Positions 1 to 7,691 of a stretch of DNA of 64,000 nt are shown in pieces (position 1 is the first letter of the stretch; each line of letters begins with the position of its first letter). This DNA comes from Spirochaetia bacterium (GTDB taxonomy: Bacteria > Spirochaetota > Leptospiria > Leptospirales > Leptonemataceae): assembly GCA_009885105.1 (NCBI GenBank), contig VFLI01000035.1, positions 1-64,000 on the forward strand, read 5' to 3'. The notes beneath the pieces were generated by a model. That model was not told the DNA's origin. It saw nothing but the letters and a program-made list of their open reading frames with translations, and did not search any database. The position numbers were made by a program, and so were the translations under genes.

Positions 1-347
1 GAATAGATGCCGGCCTCGTGCAGGCGTTCTATCCATTCGGATATTGATCTGATCTCAGCGCGAGCAAAGTGACTCAAGACCTCAGGTGACATCTCACCAT
101 TCGGATCGATGCCAGGCGGCAGGCCGGACGACAGGTCCTGCGTTGAGCCGGGCAGGCGCGTTTCGGGAGACTCTGCCGACATGTCAGCGGTCTCAGAAAC
201 ATCTTTCGACGACCGGGTCGAAATAAGCAGATAAGCAAGGCTCAGTGCAGCCAGTCCCAGAATGACAACAATCAAGACCATGGGTGTGCGCCAGGTGCGC
301 CCACGACCGAGGGTCGGTCGTGGGCCAGAACGACGATGCGCGTTCAT
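1..347 (-). CDS. Membrane-anchored protein, C-terminus outside window
   Basis: An open frame of 115 codons starts at an ATG (345-347) and runs off the left edge without a stop. The product begins with a basic, proline- and arginine-rich cytoplasmic stretch (MNAHRRSGPRPTLGRGRTWR), then one hydrophobic helix (about residues 23-42, MVLIVVILGLAALSLAYLLI), then a Ser/Pro-rich linker and the start of a helical domain. The topology is a single N-terminal anchor with the bulk outside the cytoplasm. It starts only 21 bases after the stop of the SGNH hydrolase, so the two are probably co-transcribed. A membrane-anchored protein beside a secreted lipase recalls lipase-specific foldases, but the visible part shows no diagnostic foldase motif. 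Function unassigned. Confidence 0.7.
   Translation of the reverse strand, partial: MNAHRRSGPRPTLGRGRTWRTPMVLIVVILGLAALSLAYLLISTRSSKDVSETADMSAESPETRLPGSTQDLSSGLPPGIDPNGEMSPEVLSHFARAEIRSISEWIERLHEAGIY
300..324 (-). other. Perfect 11-bp hairpin inside the start of the downstream gene
   Basis: The arm CCCACGACCGA (300-310) is followed by a 3-base loop and its exact complement (314-324). The hairpin lies 23 to 47 bases inside the coding sequence of the membrane-anchored protein and about 45 bases after the hydrolase stop. An 11-bp GC-rich stem with a triloop would be very stable in the mRNA. It could protect the 3' end of the hydrolase message or slow translation or transcription into the second gene. 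The regulatory role is inference. Confidence 0.55.
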
Positions 348-368
348 AGAATTATCCTATCCATACAA

Positions 369-1439
369 TCACGGCGCCGACGGGTTGTATGTCGACACAG
401 CCCAGCCCATGCGCTCATGGCCGTACTGGTTCCAGATCGGATTCTTTCCGGCTGTGAACGATGTGTAGCGCGGCGCGCCCGTGCCTGTGGTTCCGCCCCA
501 GAGTCCAGCGGAAACAGTTGCACCGTTGTAAGTTGGGTGGGTGTCGTCTGACTGAATGTAGTCGTAGCTGCTTCCCGCCGACACGAAATGTGTGTTCGAA
601 TCGATGATCGTCGAACGGAGTGTGGTCACAATGCGGTTGACGTAGCTCGACTCGCTCTCGCCGGACACATGGCGCAGGGCTGCGGAGTCAATCTGACCGT
701 CGCCATTTCTATCATAGTCGGCGCCCATGTACTGTGCGAAGTTGTCCGCGCACTGAAAGCCTTTCTGTCTCGCATATTCGCACATCCAGTAGTTGAGCCG
801 GGCAAGCGAAGGCAGGAATTTGTCCTGCATCTTCACAGTAGCGCCGGTTGCGGCGTCTCTGCAGCTGCTCTGCACGTTGTCTGCAGTGTAACCAGGATAG
901 TGCAGGTTCGAGATGACCTTCAGTCTGGTTCCGGAATACGCATTGGCGTTGATGAAATCCATCGCTTTCACGAGGTATGTTTTGCAGTTGGTCTCAGCCG
1001 TGGTCAGCACGCTGTAATCGCATGTGCCGGTCTGCTTTTTAAAAGCGGTGCGAGCCTGCAGTCCATCGTTGCCGCACATTTCAAATGTGACGATGCGGGT
1101 GTTGCTGGTCTGCATGTAGGATTTCTCGGCCACGATTTTGTTGTCGTAGACGTCTTTGGCAACCGCGCCCGATTTGGTTCGGCGCACGCTCTCGATATCG
1201 GCGTTCCAGAGCGCAGACAGATATTCCGCATCCACAGTTGGCGCCGAATATTTTGCGGCATTGCTGGTGGACCCGTTATAGCCTGCGTAGATCGAATCGC
1301 CGTAGGCCACCAGGCGGTACTTGGTCGTGGTTCCCGCTCTATCGATGGTCCAGGAAACGTTCTGGTTCAGTGTGCTGGCGGCCACCTCTGACCCGAAGGC
1401 CAGCAGCAGAGAAGCTAGCAGAATCACTCTTTGTTTCAT
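369..1439 (-). CDS. Secreted SGNH/GDSL-family hydrolase (lipase/esterase)
   Basis: This 356-residue exported ester hydrolase has a Sec signal peptide (MKQRVILLASLLLAFGSEVA) cleaved near residue 21. Block I is YGDSIYAG with nucleophile Ser49. A GND block around residues 123-125 supplies the oxyanion Asn, and DDTHP near 298-302 supplies the Asp-x-x-His pair. DRNGDGQID at 243-251 looks like an EF-hand-type calcium loop. Several cysteines suggest disulfides. A good ribosome site (GAGGAG) precedes the ATG. Family members hydrolyse lipid or carbohydrate esters outside the cytoplasm; the substrate cannot be read here. It is the first gene of a probable two-gene operon with the membrane-anchored protein downstream. 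Confidence 0.85.
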   Translation of the reverse strand: MKQRVILLASLLLAFGSEVAASTLNQNVSWTIDRAGTTTKYRLVAYGDSIYAGYNGSTSNAAKYSAPTVDAEYLSALWNADIESVRRTKSGAVAKDVYDNKIVAEKSYMQTSNTRIVTFEMCGNDGLQARTAFKKQTGTCDYSVLTTAETNCKTYLVKAMDFINANAYSGTRLKVISNLHYPGYTADNVQSSCRDAATGATVKMQDKFLPSLARLNYWMCEYARQKGFQCADNFAQYMGADYDRNGDGQIDSAALRHVSGESESSYVNRIVTTLRSTIIDSNTHFVSAGSSYDYIQSDDTHPTYNGATVSAGLWGGTTGTGAPRYTSFTAGKNPIWNQYGHERMGWAVSTYNPSAP

Positions 1440-1894
1440 TGTATTATCTCCTCAGTCCGGTTTTTTTATTACGCAGAGCGATTTGATCCTCTTTGCGCCC
1501 CTGAACTGTTGTGAATACCTTTGCAAATATTGTGCCATGCCCGTATTCCACCAATTGTGTGCAATTGTATTGGATTGCAGGCCTATGACGTGTCAACTTC
1601 CTGGATTTATCCAGTTTTCGGGATGTCCATTTTCTGAACACTTTCGGGATACGACAGCAAGAACCAGGCCTGGCGGGTTAAAAACCAGAAAGCTGGCATT
1701 CCGGCCGGCGTTTCCTTTGTTTCGCCTGAGCCCGGATTGTCCTGGGGAGCCCGAACTACCGTTCTTCAACCGGGGTATACAGGTTTACAGGTCATTTATT
1801 TTTTATAATCACGCGGCCTCTGTTATTTCTTTTTCGTAATACTTATGCGCTTTCACCGCATTTTGCATTTCTTCTCTATATCAGAATTTCACCT
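1440..1894. other. Intergenic region, no gene recognised
   Basis: These 455 bases separate the minus-strand hydrolase from the next plus-strand gene. They hold the hydrolase ribosome-binding site next to its start and, near the right end, a TATAAT hexamer at 1804-1809 that could be a plus-strand -10 element, although no well-spaced -35 is evident. Short open frames in both directions lack family resemblance or good starts. I see no repeat or RNA gene. Confidence 0.5.
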
Positions 1895-2344
1895 GTGTGC
1901 TGTAGCTATAAGCGGTGTCTACCCGTGAGTGGAATATTAGCACAAATCAGTCGTTCCGAAAAATCGCTTGCAACGCTCAGACGACATGCCTGGATGGTCT
2001 CAGGTTTGTGGGGAATGATTTCGGAAAAAACTCTGCAGACGGCAGAAAACATCAGCAGGGTGCTGACATTGGAAGGCGTGCCGCATATAGTAAATTTCTT
2101 GAATCCGCTTTGTCCTGGAGCGGGGGAGTTGATGCTGGATGCACTCTCTTCGGTGACTGGCGATCTACTCCAGTCCATCGATCTGGTTCATCTGATCGCT
2201 TTGAAAATTTATGCAGGCGGGCCTCTGTCCCGCGCCGATATTGAGGGCCTGTTCCGTGCGAATCCAGATCTGGATCTTTCGCGCATCAGAGAACTCTGCG
2301 ACACATTTGGGATTCTGGATGATTACAATCGTATGATGCAGTAG
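1895..2344 (+). CDS. Hypothetical protein, about 140 residues
   Basis: An open frame of up to 149 codons sits 40 bases upstream of the outer-membrane protein gene on the same strand. No domain is recognised. The C-terminal half is the convincing part: regular amphipathic helices with well-formed turns (GGPLSRADIEGLF, LSRIRELCDTFGILDDYNR), typical of a small alpha-helical protein. The start is uncertain. The longest reading uses GTG at 1895, a second GTG lies at 1925, and internal ATGs follow near residue 33. No strong ribosome site marks any of them. It has no signal peptide and no membrane segment. Function unknown. Confidence 0.45.
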   Translation: MCCSYKRCLPVSGILAQISRSEKSLATLRRHAWMVSGLWGMISEKTLQTAENISRVLTLEGVPHIVNFLNPLCPGAGELMLDALSSVTGDLLQSIDLVHLIALKIYAGGPLSRADIEGLFRANPDLDLSRIRELCDTFGILDDYNRMMQ

Positions 2345-2384
2345 AAATTTTAACCTATATAGCAAAACAGATTCCGGGAACTTT

Positions 2385-3674
2385 ATGAAGATCATAATTA
2401 TCGCCGCTTGCCTTCTTATTGCAGTCAATTTTTCTGTTCTCGGCCAGACCGGCAATATCAATAGAAATCTTCTTCCAGTGGGCGACCAGGAGGCGCTGAC
2501 TGCGAATACAGGCACAGCATACCGCGGCAGCAACGGCGGCGTTTTTTATAATCCGGCCCTGCTGGCTTACATACCGAACTCACAGGTATCCATGAGCGGC
2601 TCGACGTATATCAACTTCGATCATCGGGTCAAATCAATGCCGGGACCCGACAATACGTACAACGATTCTGTATCCAGAGGCTTCAATGCCGTGCCCAGCA
2701 CGATCATCTCGTCGGTGAAATACGGGGATTTTGTCGGGACCTTTTCGGTTCTTGTTCCGGATAATCTGGCTTACAGTTCGTATTCCAAAATCAGGACCAC
2801 AGAAACATCTGTTTTTCAAACAGTTTCAGCAAAAAGCTCGGAACTATGGATCGGATTGTCTGGAGGATGGAAGATTTCTGAAAATTTTTCTGTCGGCGCC
2901 GGACTTCATCTGATCAACTATGATTTTCTATACAATCAAACAATAATACAATTCAAAGGAGTCTATCCGGAACGCGAAAGTGCGCCCGTCCGGACCGACC
3001 TGCAACTCACAGATGGCCGGATAAGTACAGGAGCTTTGAGCGGATCGGCAGGCGTGTACTACCGGATAAACGATTCATTTGATATTGGATTAAAGACACA
3101 GAGCCGTTCACTGCAACAATGGGAGAAAACAGATTTTTTGTATTATCAATTGACCTATCAAGATCGCAATCAAAAAGTTGACGGTCTTTTTCCTGAGCAA
3201 GTCCGCGCTGATTACAGGCTGCCACTCGACGCAACTATTGGATTTAGTTACAATGGGAAATTAGGAAAACTGCTGTTTGATATCAGCCGGCAGGATGGTC
3301 ACAAATACAATACGTTCCCCGACTATCCCTCAATAAATCGAATCGAAACGGAGAATACGATTCGATACAATCTGGGCACAGAATTGAATTACTCAAAGAG
3401 ATTACAGCTGCTGGGCGGGATAGCTTACAATCCGTCGGCGATACATTCCCTTGATGGCAAAAGGAGCGGAACGCGTGAAGACTATAAAAGTGTATTCATG
3501 GGCTTTTACCTCAAGGGCGAGAATACGCGCACGGGATTGGGTATATTTTATACAGGATCGAATGGAGAAACAATCTGCGGCGGGCCGGTGGAAATATTTC
3601 TTGATTATAACGCCAGATGCACTGTCAGAACCCAGGCAGTCGGGGCTGTCCTTTCGACAGGATTTGTCTTTTAA
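2385..3674 (+). CDS. Outer-membrane beta-barrel protein, FadL/TodX-like
   Basis: This 429-residue exported protein has a clear signal peptide (MKIIIIAACLLIAVNFSVLG, cleavage near residue 20). The mature N-terminus carries the motif GGVFYNPALLAY, close to the conserved N-P-A segment after the N-terminal plug of FadL/TodX long-chain fatty acid and hydrocarbon porins. The rest is alternating polar/hydrophobic beta strands, and the chain ends in Phe, the usual C-terminal signal for barrel insertion. Length is normal for FadL relatives (about 400-450). The likely role is uptake of hydrophobic compounds across the outer membrane, but the substrate is unknown and the family match rests on architecture and one motif. 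Confidence 0.65.
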   Translation: MKIIIIAACLLIAVNFSVLGQTGNINRNLLPVGDQEALTANTGTAYRGSNGGVFYNPALLAYIPNSQVSMSGSTYINFDHRVKSMPGPDNTYNDSVSRGFNAVPSTIISSVKYGDFVGTFSVLVPDNLAYSSYSKIRTTETSVFQTVSAKSSELWIGLSGGWKISENFSVGAGLHLINYDFLYNQTIIQFKGVYPERESAPVRTDLQLTDGRISTGALSGSAGVYYRINDSFDIGLKTQSRSLQQWEKTDFLYYQLTYQDRNQKVDGLFPEQVRADYRLPLDATIGFSYNGKLGKLLFDISRQDGHKYNTFPDYPSINRIETENTIRYNLGTELNYSKRLQLLGGIAYNPSAIHSLDGKRSGTREDYKSVFMGFYLKGENTRTGLGIFYTGSNGETICGGPVEIFLDYNARCTVRTQAVGAVLSTGFVF

Positions 3675-3798
3675 ATTCTCTCTAAATTTAATCCTCAATC
3701 ATTCACAGGTCACCCGATCTTTCGAAAATTTCCGGTGATTTATGTTGACAGAATTCTGTCACCGTTCCGGAGATTCCAATATCCAGAGGAGAAACAAT

Positions 3799-4131
3799 AT
3801 GAAAGTTGCAATAATAGGGCTTATCTTTTGCGTGTTCATGGGGATAACTGCCATTTCCATGGGCTTTGGCGCGTTCTTCCCCTCCATAAACCTGGTTTCA
3901 AAGCCGTTCGTTTGCCCCGGCGGAAGTATGGATTCTGACGCGCAGATGTTCCGCCCTTATCCGGGGAAAAACGTTTTAACACGTACCTGGTACTGCACCG
4001 ATGCAACAGGCACAAAAACACAATTGGGTTTGTTCCAGGTAAGTTTCTTTGCGGGTGTCATTCACGGTCTGATATTATTTGTGTTTATTTTCCTTCTCAG
4101 GCTGGTCTTCGGAAGAAGACGATCTGCGTAG
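3799..4131 (+). CDS. Small two-helix membrane protein
   Basis: This 110-residue hypothetical protein starts at the ATG at 3799 because a good ribosome site (AGAGGAGA) lies just upstream; a longer reading from 3742 adds residues with no membrane or signal character. One hydrophobic segment is near residues 3-25 and a second near 80-102, with a roughly 50-residue loop between them holding two cysteines, possibly a disulfide outside the membrane. It ends in a basic tail (GRRRSA). No family recognised. Confidence 0.6.
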   Translation: MKVAIIGLIFCVFMGITAISMGFGAFFPSINLVSKPFVCPGGSMDSDAQMFRPYPGKNVLTRTWYCTDATGTKTQLGLFQVSFFAGVIHGLILFVFIFLLRLVFGRRRSA

Positions 4132-4207
4132 GTTCAAACCATTTATCATACATCGGTCGCCCGGACAAAATCTCAGACGGATAACAATCCGAGGATAGAA
4201 ATATTCT

Positions 4208-4888
4208 TTATTCTCTGAGTTTGTAGACGCCGACCTTTTGGTTTTTTCCTTTCAGCTGAACCTCATCCACAAATTCAACAGGGAATGACTCCTTCACCAA
4301 TTCATATGTCAGGGCGCCCAGCAATATATATGTATTTGTTGTTTTGTTATAGGATTCCAGACGCTGCGCCACATTGACGCAATCGCCGATGACTGTGTAT
4401 TCCAGACGATTCTCCGCGCCGATGTTTCCCGCCACAACCTGACCCGAGTTTATTCCCACCCTTGTTCTCAGAATATGCTTGCCCAGATACTTTTTCTGGA
4501 AAGTAGTCTTCTGAATTTGTATCGCTGTTTTCACTGCATTGTGAGCATGCATTAAATCCTCAACCGGTGTATTGAAAAGCGCCATTACAGAATCGCCGAT
4601 AAATTTATTGACCACTCCTTTATTCTGAGAAACAATATAGATCAAATCATTGAAATATTCATTGAGCAGCAGGACTGTTTCTTCCGGCGTAAGCGTTTCT
4701 GAAATTGAAGTGTAATTTTCAATGTCTGTAAAAAGGATTGTGCTCATTACTTTACTTCCGGCCGGGGCCATTTTCCCCTGGCTCAGAACATGTCGCGCGA
4801 CTTCAGGAGACATGAATTTTCCAAAAGTATCTTTGACCCATTCCCTCTCTTTCAGGCCGTCGACCATCAAATTAAATCCTTCAATCAA
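4208..4888 (-). CDS. Class III adenylate cyclase catalytic domain, N-terminally truncated
   Basis: The 226-residue product makes cAMP from ATP if active. The catalytic domain is complete: ILFTDIENYTSIS and FIGDSVMALF supply the two metal-binding aspartates, and NRLEYTVIGDCVNVAQRLES is the conserved dimer-site segment. The N-terminus begins inside the second half of a HAMP linker (LIEGFNLMVDGLKERE), and HAMP-like residues (QLGK) continue upstream of the TTG start until in-frame TAA and TGA codons at about 4903-4908. Cyclases of this type normally have a membrane sensor before HAMP; here it is missing and an unrelated gene abuts. It may be a soluble remnant or a dead gene. The start codon is uncertain and no ribosome site is seen. 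Confidence 0.75.
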   Translation of the reverse strand: MIEGFNLMVDGLKEREWVKDTFGKFMSPEVARHVLSQGKMAPAGSKVMSTILFTDIENYTSISETLTPEETVLLLNEYFNDLIYIVSQNKGVVNKFIGDSVMALFNTPVEDLMHAHNAVKTAIQIQKTTFQKKYLGKHILRTRVGINSGQVVAGNIGAENRLEYTVIGDCVNVAQRLESYNKTTNTYILLGALTYELVKESFPVEFVDEVQLKGKNQKVGVYKLRE

Positions 4889-4917
4889 TTTGCCAAGTTG
4901 AGATTATCATACTGAAT

Positions 4918-5676
4918 TCACCGGTACCAACTGTCAAGCTGCCATACATCGCACAGCTCATCGTTTCCGCAGGCGTTGCAATGCATGCGGGTAAACTCGA
5001 TATGCACCGGCTCCTGCTGGACGTCGCTCGAACCGCAATCCGGACAGGCCGCATCGGCCTCTCCACTGTACATGCTCGGGAACATCTGTCGCACGGATGA
5101 GAATGGCTGGCTGTCGCCCTGTGAAATTGTTTCCCTGGCGCTGTTGACAGGAGCGATTCCTCTGTAGTCTTTGTATTCCTGAATTACGGATTCAAGATCA
5201 TTCTGCGATAGCAGCTTCTCGCGCAGGATCGCATCGCAGGCCTGATTGACGGCGATGTAGATATGCGTCTCGCCTTCCTGGTTCTTCTGCGTGTAAAGCA
5301 CGTAGGTCAGCAAATTCCACACCGCGGTGAAAACAAGCCGCACAGACAGGGGTAAAACATCATCCCATCCCGGGTTCGTCAACGGCTCCATGAATGTTGC
5401 CAGATATCGCTTGAGCGAGGAACTCCTGTTCAGGTCTTTCTTCTCGGCGATCATTGTCTGGAGCTCGTGCAGGGCCGAGCGAGGCAGGCTTTCGGCGATC
5501 TTTGCGAGCCCGCCATGAACCCGGTGTCCCTGGGTTATCAATGCGTTTACGTTTGCCAGTTCGTCGGGATGCTTCTTTACATACTCCTCCCACAGTGGCA
5601 GCGCTATTTCGATGAGCCGCATGCTCATGGCGATCTGTGCGTGTTCCGGCAGGGAGTTGCAGTATTCGTCGAGCAT
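4918..5676 (-). CDS. Zinc-ribbon protein of unknown function
   Basis: In this 252-residue protein about 200 residues of mostly helical sequence with no recognised family precede a C-terminal zinc ribbon (CPDCGSSD near 215 and CNACGND near 238), which gives two CxxC knuckles. It is soluble, with no signal peptide. It begins 4 bases after the stop of the ACT-domain gene, so it belongs to the same operon as the AHSA1-like and ACT proteins. The partner and substrate are unknown; the ribbon suggests binding to nucleic acid or protein, which is inference. Confidence 0.7.
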   Translation of the reverse strand: MLDEYCNSLPEHAQIAMSMRLIEIALPLWEEYVKKHPDELANVNALITQGHRVHGGLAKIAESLPRSALHELQTMIAEKKDLNRSSSLKRYLATFMEPLTNPGWDDVLPLSVRLVFTAVWNLLTYVLYTQKNQEGETHIYIAVNQACDAILREKLLSQNDLESVIQEYKDYRGIAPVNSARETISQGDSQPFSSVRQMFPSMYSGEADAACPDCGSSDVQQEPVHIEFTRMHCNACGNDELCDVWQLDSWYR

Positions 5677-5680
5677 GGCC

Positions 5681-6286
5681 TCATACTTCCCCCAGAATCA
5701 GTTTCTCCAGTTTCGCTGAAAGCTCAGGTCCCAGGGGCGCGTCTTTGAACTGCAGATAGAAAGTGTCCTCCGCCATTCCGTTCGGCAGAGTGCGGATCGT
5801 CGCCTGCACGATATTGATATGTTCGCGCGAAAGTACGCGTGTCAGATGAAACAGCAGGCCCGTCCTTCCCTGCGTCTCGATGTAAAACTGAGTTCGCCGG
5901 CGTTTCGGCACGTCCTGAAAAACGATTTCCGGCGGATTTTCAAAAAATTTTCTGTTTTCCGGGATCGTTACCTTGTTTTCGCGCAGCAGTCTGTCGGGAT
6001 CGGCGTCCTCCTGCAGGAGGGTTTCCATCAGCATGCCGAGTTTCGTCGTGCAGTCGCTCACTCCGCTCTGGGCCGCTGCGGGATTGAGAATTCGAAGGGT
6101 GAACGTATCGTGCGAAATCGGACCGTCCTCTTCCTCGATAGTGTACACATCTCCGGACTGGATATCCAGCCCCAGCACATAGATTGCAGACGTGAGTCTG
6201 TACAGAGTTCCGATCTGAACTGAGTTTGTGCGAATTTCTATCTGGAATGAATCGTTGGAAATCAGCGTCCAGGAGAATTGAATCAT
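5681..6286 (-). CDS. ACT-domain protein
   Basis: This 201-residue cytoplasmic protein starts at the ATG overlapping the stop of the upstream gene (ATGA), so translation is probably coupled. The C-terminal 80 residues form an ACT fold (FYIETQGRTGLLFHLTRVLS, then IVQATIRTLPNGMAEDTFYL), most like the ACT repeats at the end of the PII uridylyltransferase GlnD, which sense amino acids. The first 110 residues have no recognised domain, although the spacing resembles a degenerate earlier ACT repeat. No catalytic domain is present, so it is likely a ligand-sensing regulator acting with its operon partners. Confidence 0.75.
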   Translation of the reverse strand: MIQFSWTLISNDSFQIEIRTNSVQIGTLYRLTSAIYVLGLDIQSGDVYTIEEEDGPISHDTFTLRILNPAAAQSGVSDCTTKLGMLMETLLQEDADPDRLLRENKVTIPENRKFFENPPEIVFQDVPKRRRTQFYIETQGRTGLLFHLTRVLSREHINIVQATIRTLPNGMAEDTFYLQFKDAPLGPELSAKLEKLILGEV

Positions 6287-7158
6287 CCATTCTCCCGGGC
6301 AGCCTGAATCGCATCCAAAAACCACGGAGCCAGCAGCGATTCGTCCATTTCCACTGCCGGAATTTTTTCCAGACTCTTTCCAATATGGAGTTCTCTGCTC
6401 TGCTCCAGGGCCAGACGATTTGTGAAATCCTTGAAACTTCGTCCGAGAATTTTCTCCAGGTCCCGCCAGTGAAGAATAATATTTCCATTTTTCTGAGCGC
6501 TGAAAACCTTGGCGTTATTGAATCGAATCTCAAATTCGCCGCCGCCGTCTTTGATAAACCAGGCGCCCTGTTCTTCCAGAATCTGGCATACTTTCCCAAT
6601 CTTTTGAATCGAAAGTTTTCTTTCCGGTTTCGCGCGGTTTTCAGATTCCATGGATTCCAGGGTTTGTTTGATTTGCGCAAATCGAGCGCTCTTCATGTCA
6701 GACCTTGACCTTTCATTCTGCCACCAGGATTTGACCTTCTTTCCTTCCACGCAGGCTTTCAATCCGGGAAGCGCGGATTTCCAGATTTTTTCCTGCGCAT
6801 CGCGGTCTTCCTGGCTGGGCCAGCCGTCGTGGATTATCTCCAGTGAGATTCCTTCGCCGGTGCGGGAACGTGATACGCCCAGGTCTCGAATTTCAAATGT
6901 GATGACTGTAGCAGGAAGTGTACTGCGGTCCATCGGACGCCAGCCGTAGCGAACACTGTGATTCTTCTCCGACTGCAGAAGTTTCATTTCTATTTCGCGT
7001 CCGTCGTCCAGTGAGACAATGTTTCTGGACATGATGACACGCGGAGCCCACCATTTGCGCAGTTCGGTCTGTGAAGTCAGCGCCCGAAATACACTGGCCG
7101 GAGTCGCATTCAGCGAAACTTTAAATTCTATAGGATCAATGTCGCCTGTGCGTTTCAT
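6283..7158 (-). CDS. AHSA1/SRPBCC-domain protein with a novel C-terminal half
   Basis: The 291-residue product has an N-terminal domain (about 1-145) that is a SRPBCC/AHSA1 helix-grip fold: it opens with SLNATPASVFRALTSQTELR and KWW, and closes with a long helix after GLKACVEG. Such domains bind hydrophobic ligands or, in Aha1, stimulate Hsp90. The C-terminal half (about 155-291) is unlike anything I recognise; it contains a DGGGEFEIRF strand pair and a helix rich in charged residues. It is first in a three-gene coupled operon with the ACT and zinc-ribbon proteins. A weak TTGACA and a TATACT-like element lie upstream at about 7205-7240. Confidence 0.7.
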   Translation of the reverse strand: MKRTGDIDPIEFKVSLNATPASVFRALTSQTELRKWWAPRVIMSRNIVSLDDGREIEMKLLQSEKNHSVRYGWRPMDRSTLPATVITFEIRDLGVSRSRTGEGISLEIIHDGWPSQEDRDAQEKIWKSALPGLKACVEGKKVKSWWQNERSRSDMKSARFAQIKQTLESMESENRAKPERKLSIQKIGKVCQILEEQGAWFIKDGGGEFEIRFNNAKVFSAQKNGNIILHWRDLEKILGRSFKDFTNRLALEQSRELHIGKSLEKIPAVEMDESLLAPWFLDAIQAARENG

Positions 7159-7304
7159 AAAACAGTACGGCCGAAAATCGGCGCCGGTCTTTTAATATAC
7201 AGAAAGTATAATAGCTGCCGGCAGATTGATTTAATGTCAATTCTGCCCTTTGAATCCCTGGGAAAATAAAAATATCAACAGTGCGCGCCCGGGTGATATT
7301 GGAG

Positions 7305-7520
7305 TCACTTTTCGAAAAATACGTTTGGATTGCATTTGAACACTTCGCAGAGAGCGCAAATAGCCCTGTGGGAGGCGTTGTCACCGGTTTCCAGCTGCTG
7401 CACCCGCTGATGAGTAAAGCCGCTGAAGTACCCTGTCTCCATCAACCTGGCCGCAAGCTGCTTCTGAGTCCATTTTTTGGATTCGCGCATTTTCTTAATT
7501 TTGTTTCCGCTAAAATTCAT
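7305..7520 (-). CDS. XRE-family HTH transcriptional regulator
   Basis: This 71-residue protein is almost entirely one Cro/CI helix-turn-helix domain (residues 6-65: IKKMRESKKWTQKQLAARL, recognition helix around THQRVQQLETG). It has no ligand domain. It lies between the divergent penicillin-acylase-family gene and the AHSA1-like operon. Its own promoter overlaps a perfect palindrome (7566-7582), which fits autoregulation and perhaps control of the acylase gene on the other side. Confidence 0.85.
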   Translation of the reverse strand: MNFSGNKIKKMRESKKWTQKQLAARLMETGYFSGFTHQRVQQLETGDNASHRAICALCEVFKCNPNVFFEK

Positions 7521-7556
7521 ACTGAGGCAGCTTAAAATCCCGCAATTCTTCTACTC

Positions 7557-7584
7557 ATTGTAATGGACAATCCCGGATTGTCAA
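7557..7584 (-). promoter_or_regulatory. Promoter of the XRE regulator gene
   Basis: On the minus strand a consensus -35 TTGACA (7579-7584) and a near-consensus -10 TACAAT (7557-7562) are separated by 16 bases. Transcription would start near 7550, about 30 bases before the regulator ATG at 7520. Confidence 0.65.
7566..7582. promoter_or_regulatory. Candidate operator palindrome GACAAT-N5-ATTGTC
   Basis: This perfect 6-5-6 inverted repeat sits in the spacer of the XRE promoter and overlaps the -35 box, the classic position for a repressor site. The nearest HTH protein is the regulator made from this promoter. The site is also about 110 bases upstream of the penicillin-acylase-family start, so it could serve both genes. 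Confidence 0.5.
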
Positions 7585-7691
7585 GATAAAATTTCAAATT
7601 CTGATTTCAAGAATTTTTTTTATCTCTCCACCTTTTATTGAATTGTAAATATAACCCCGAATTATTTCAATCGATTTTTCGCGGAGTGATC

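Noticed and set aside
1-347. Naming the left-edge gene a lipase-specific foldase
   Set aside because: Topology and position fit, but the visible 115 residues show no diagnostic foldase motif.
588-1391. Long plus-strand open frame antisense to the SGNH hydrolase
   Set aside because: It mirrors the hydrolase codons, lacks a ribosome site and family resemblance; the minus-strand gene has signal peptide and catalytic motifs.
4129-4140. GGTTCAAACC resembling a tRNA T-arm
   Set aside because: No acceptor, D or anticodon arms can be folded around it.
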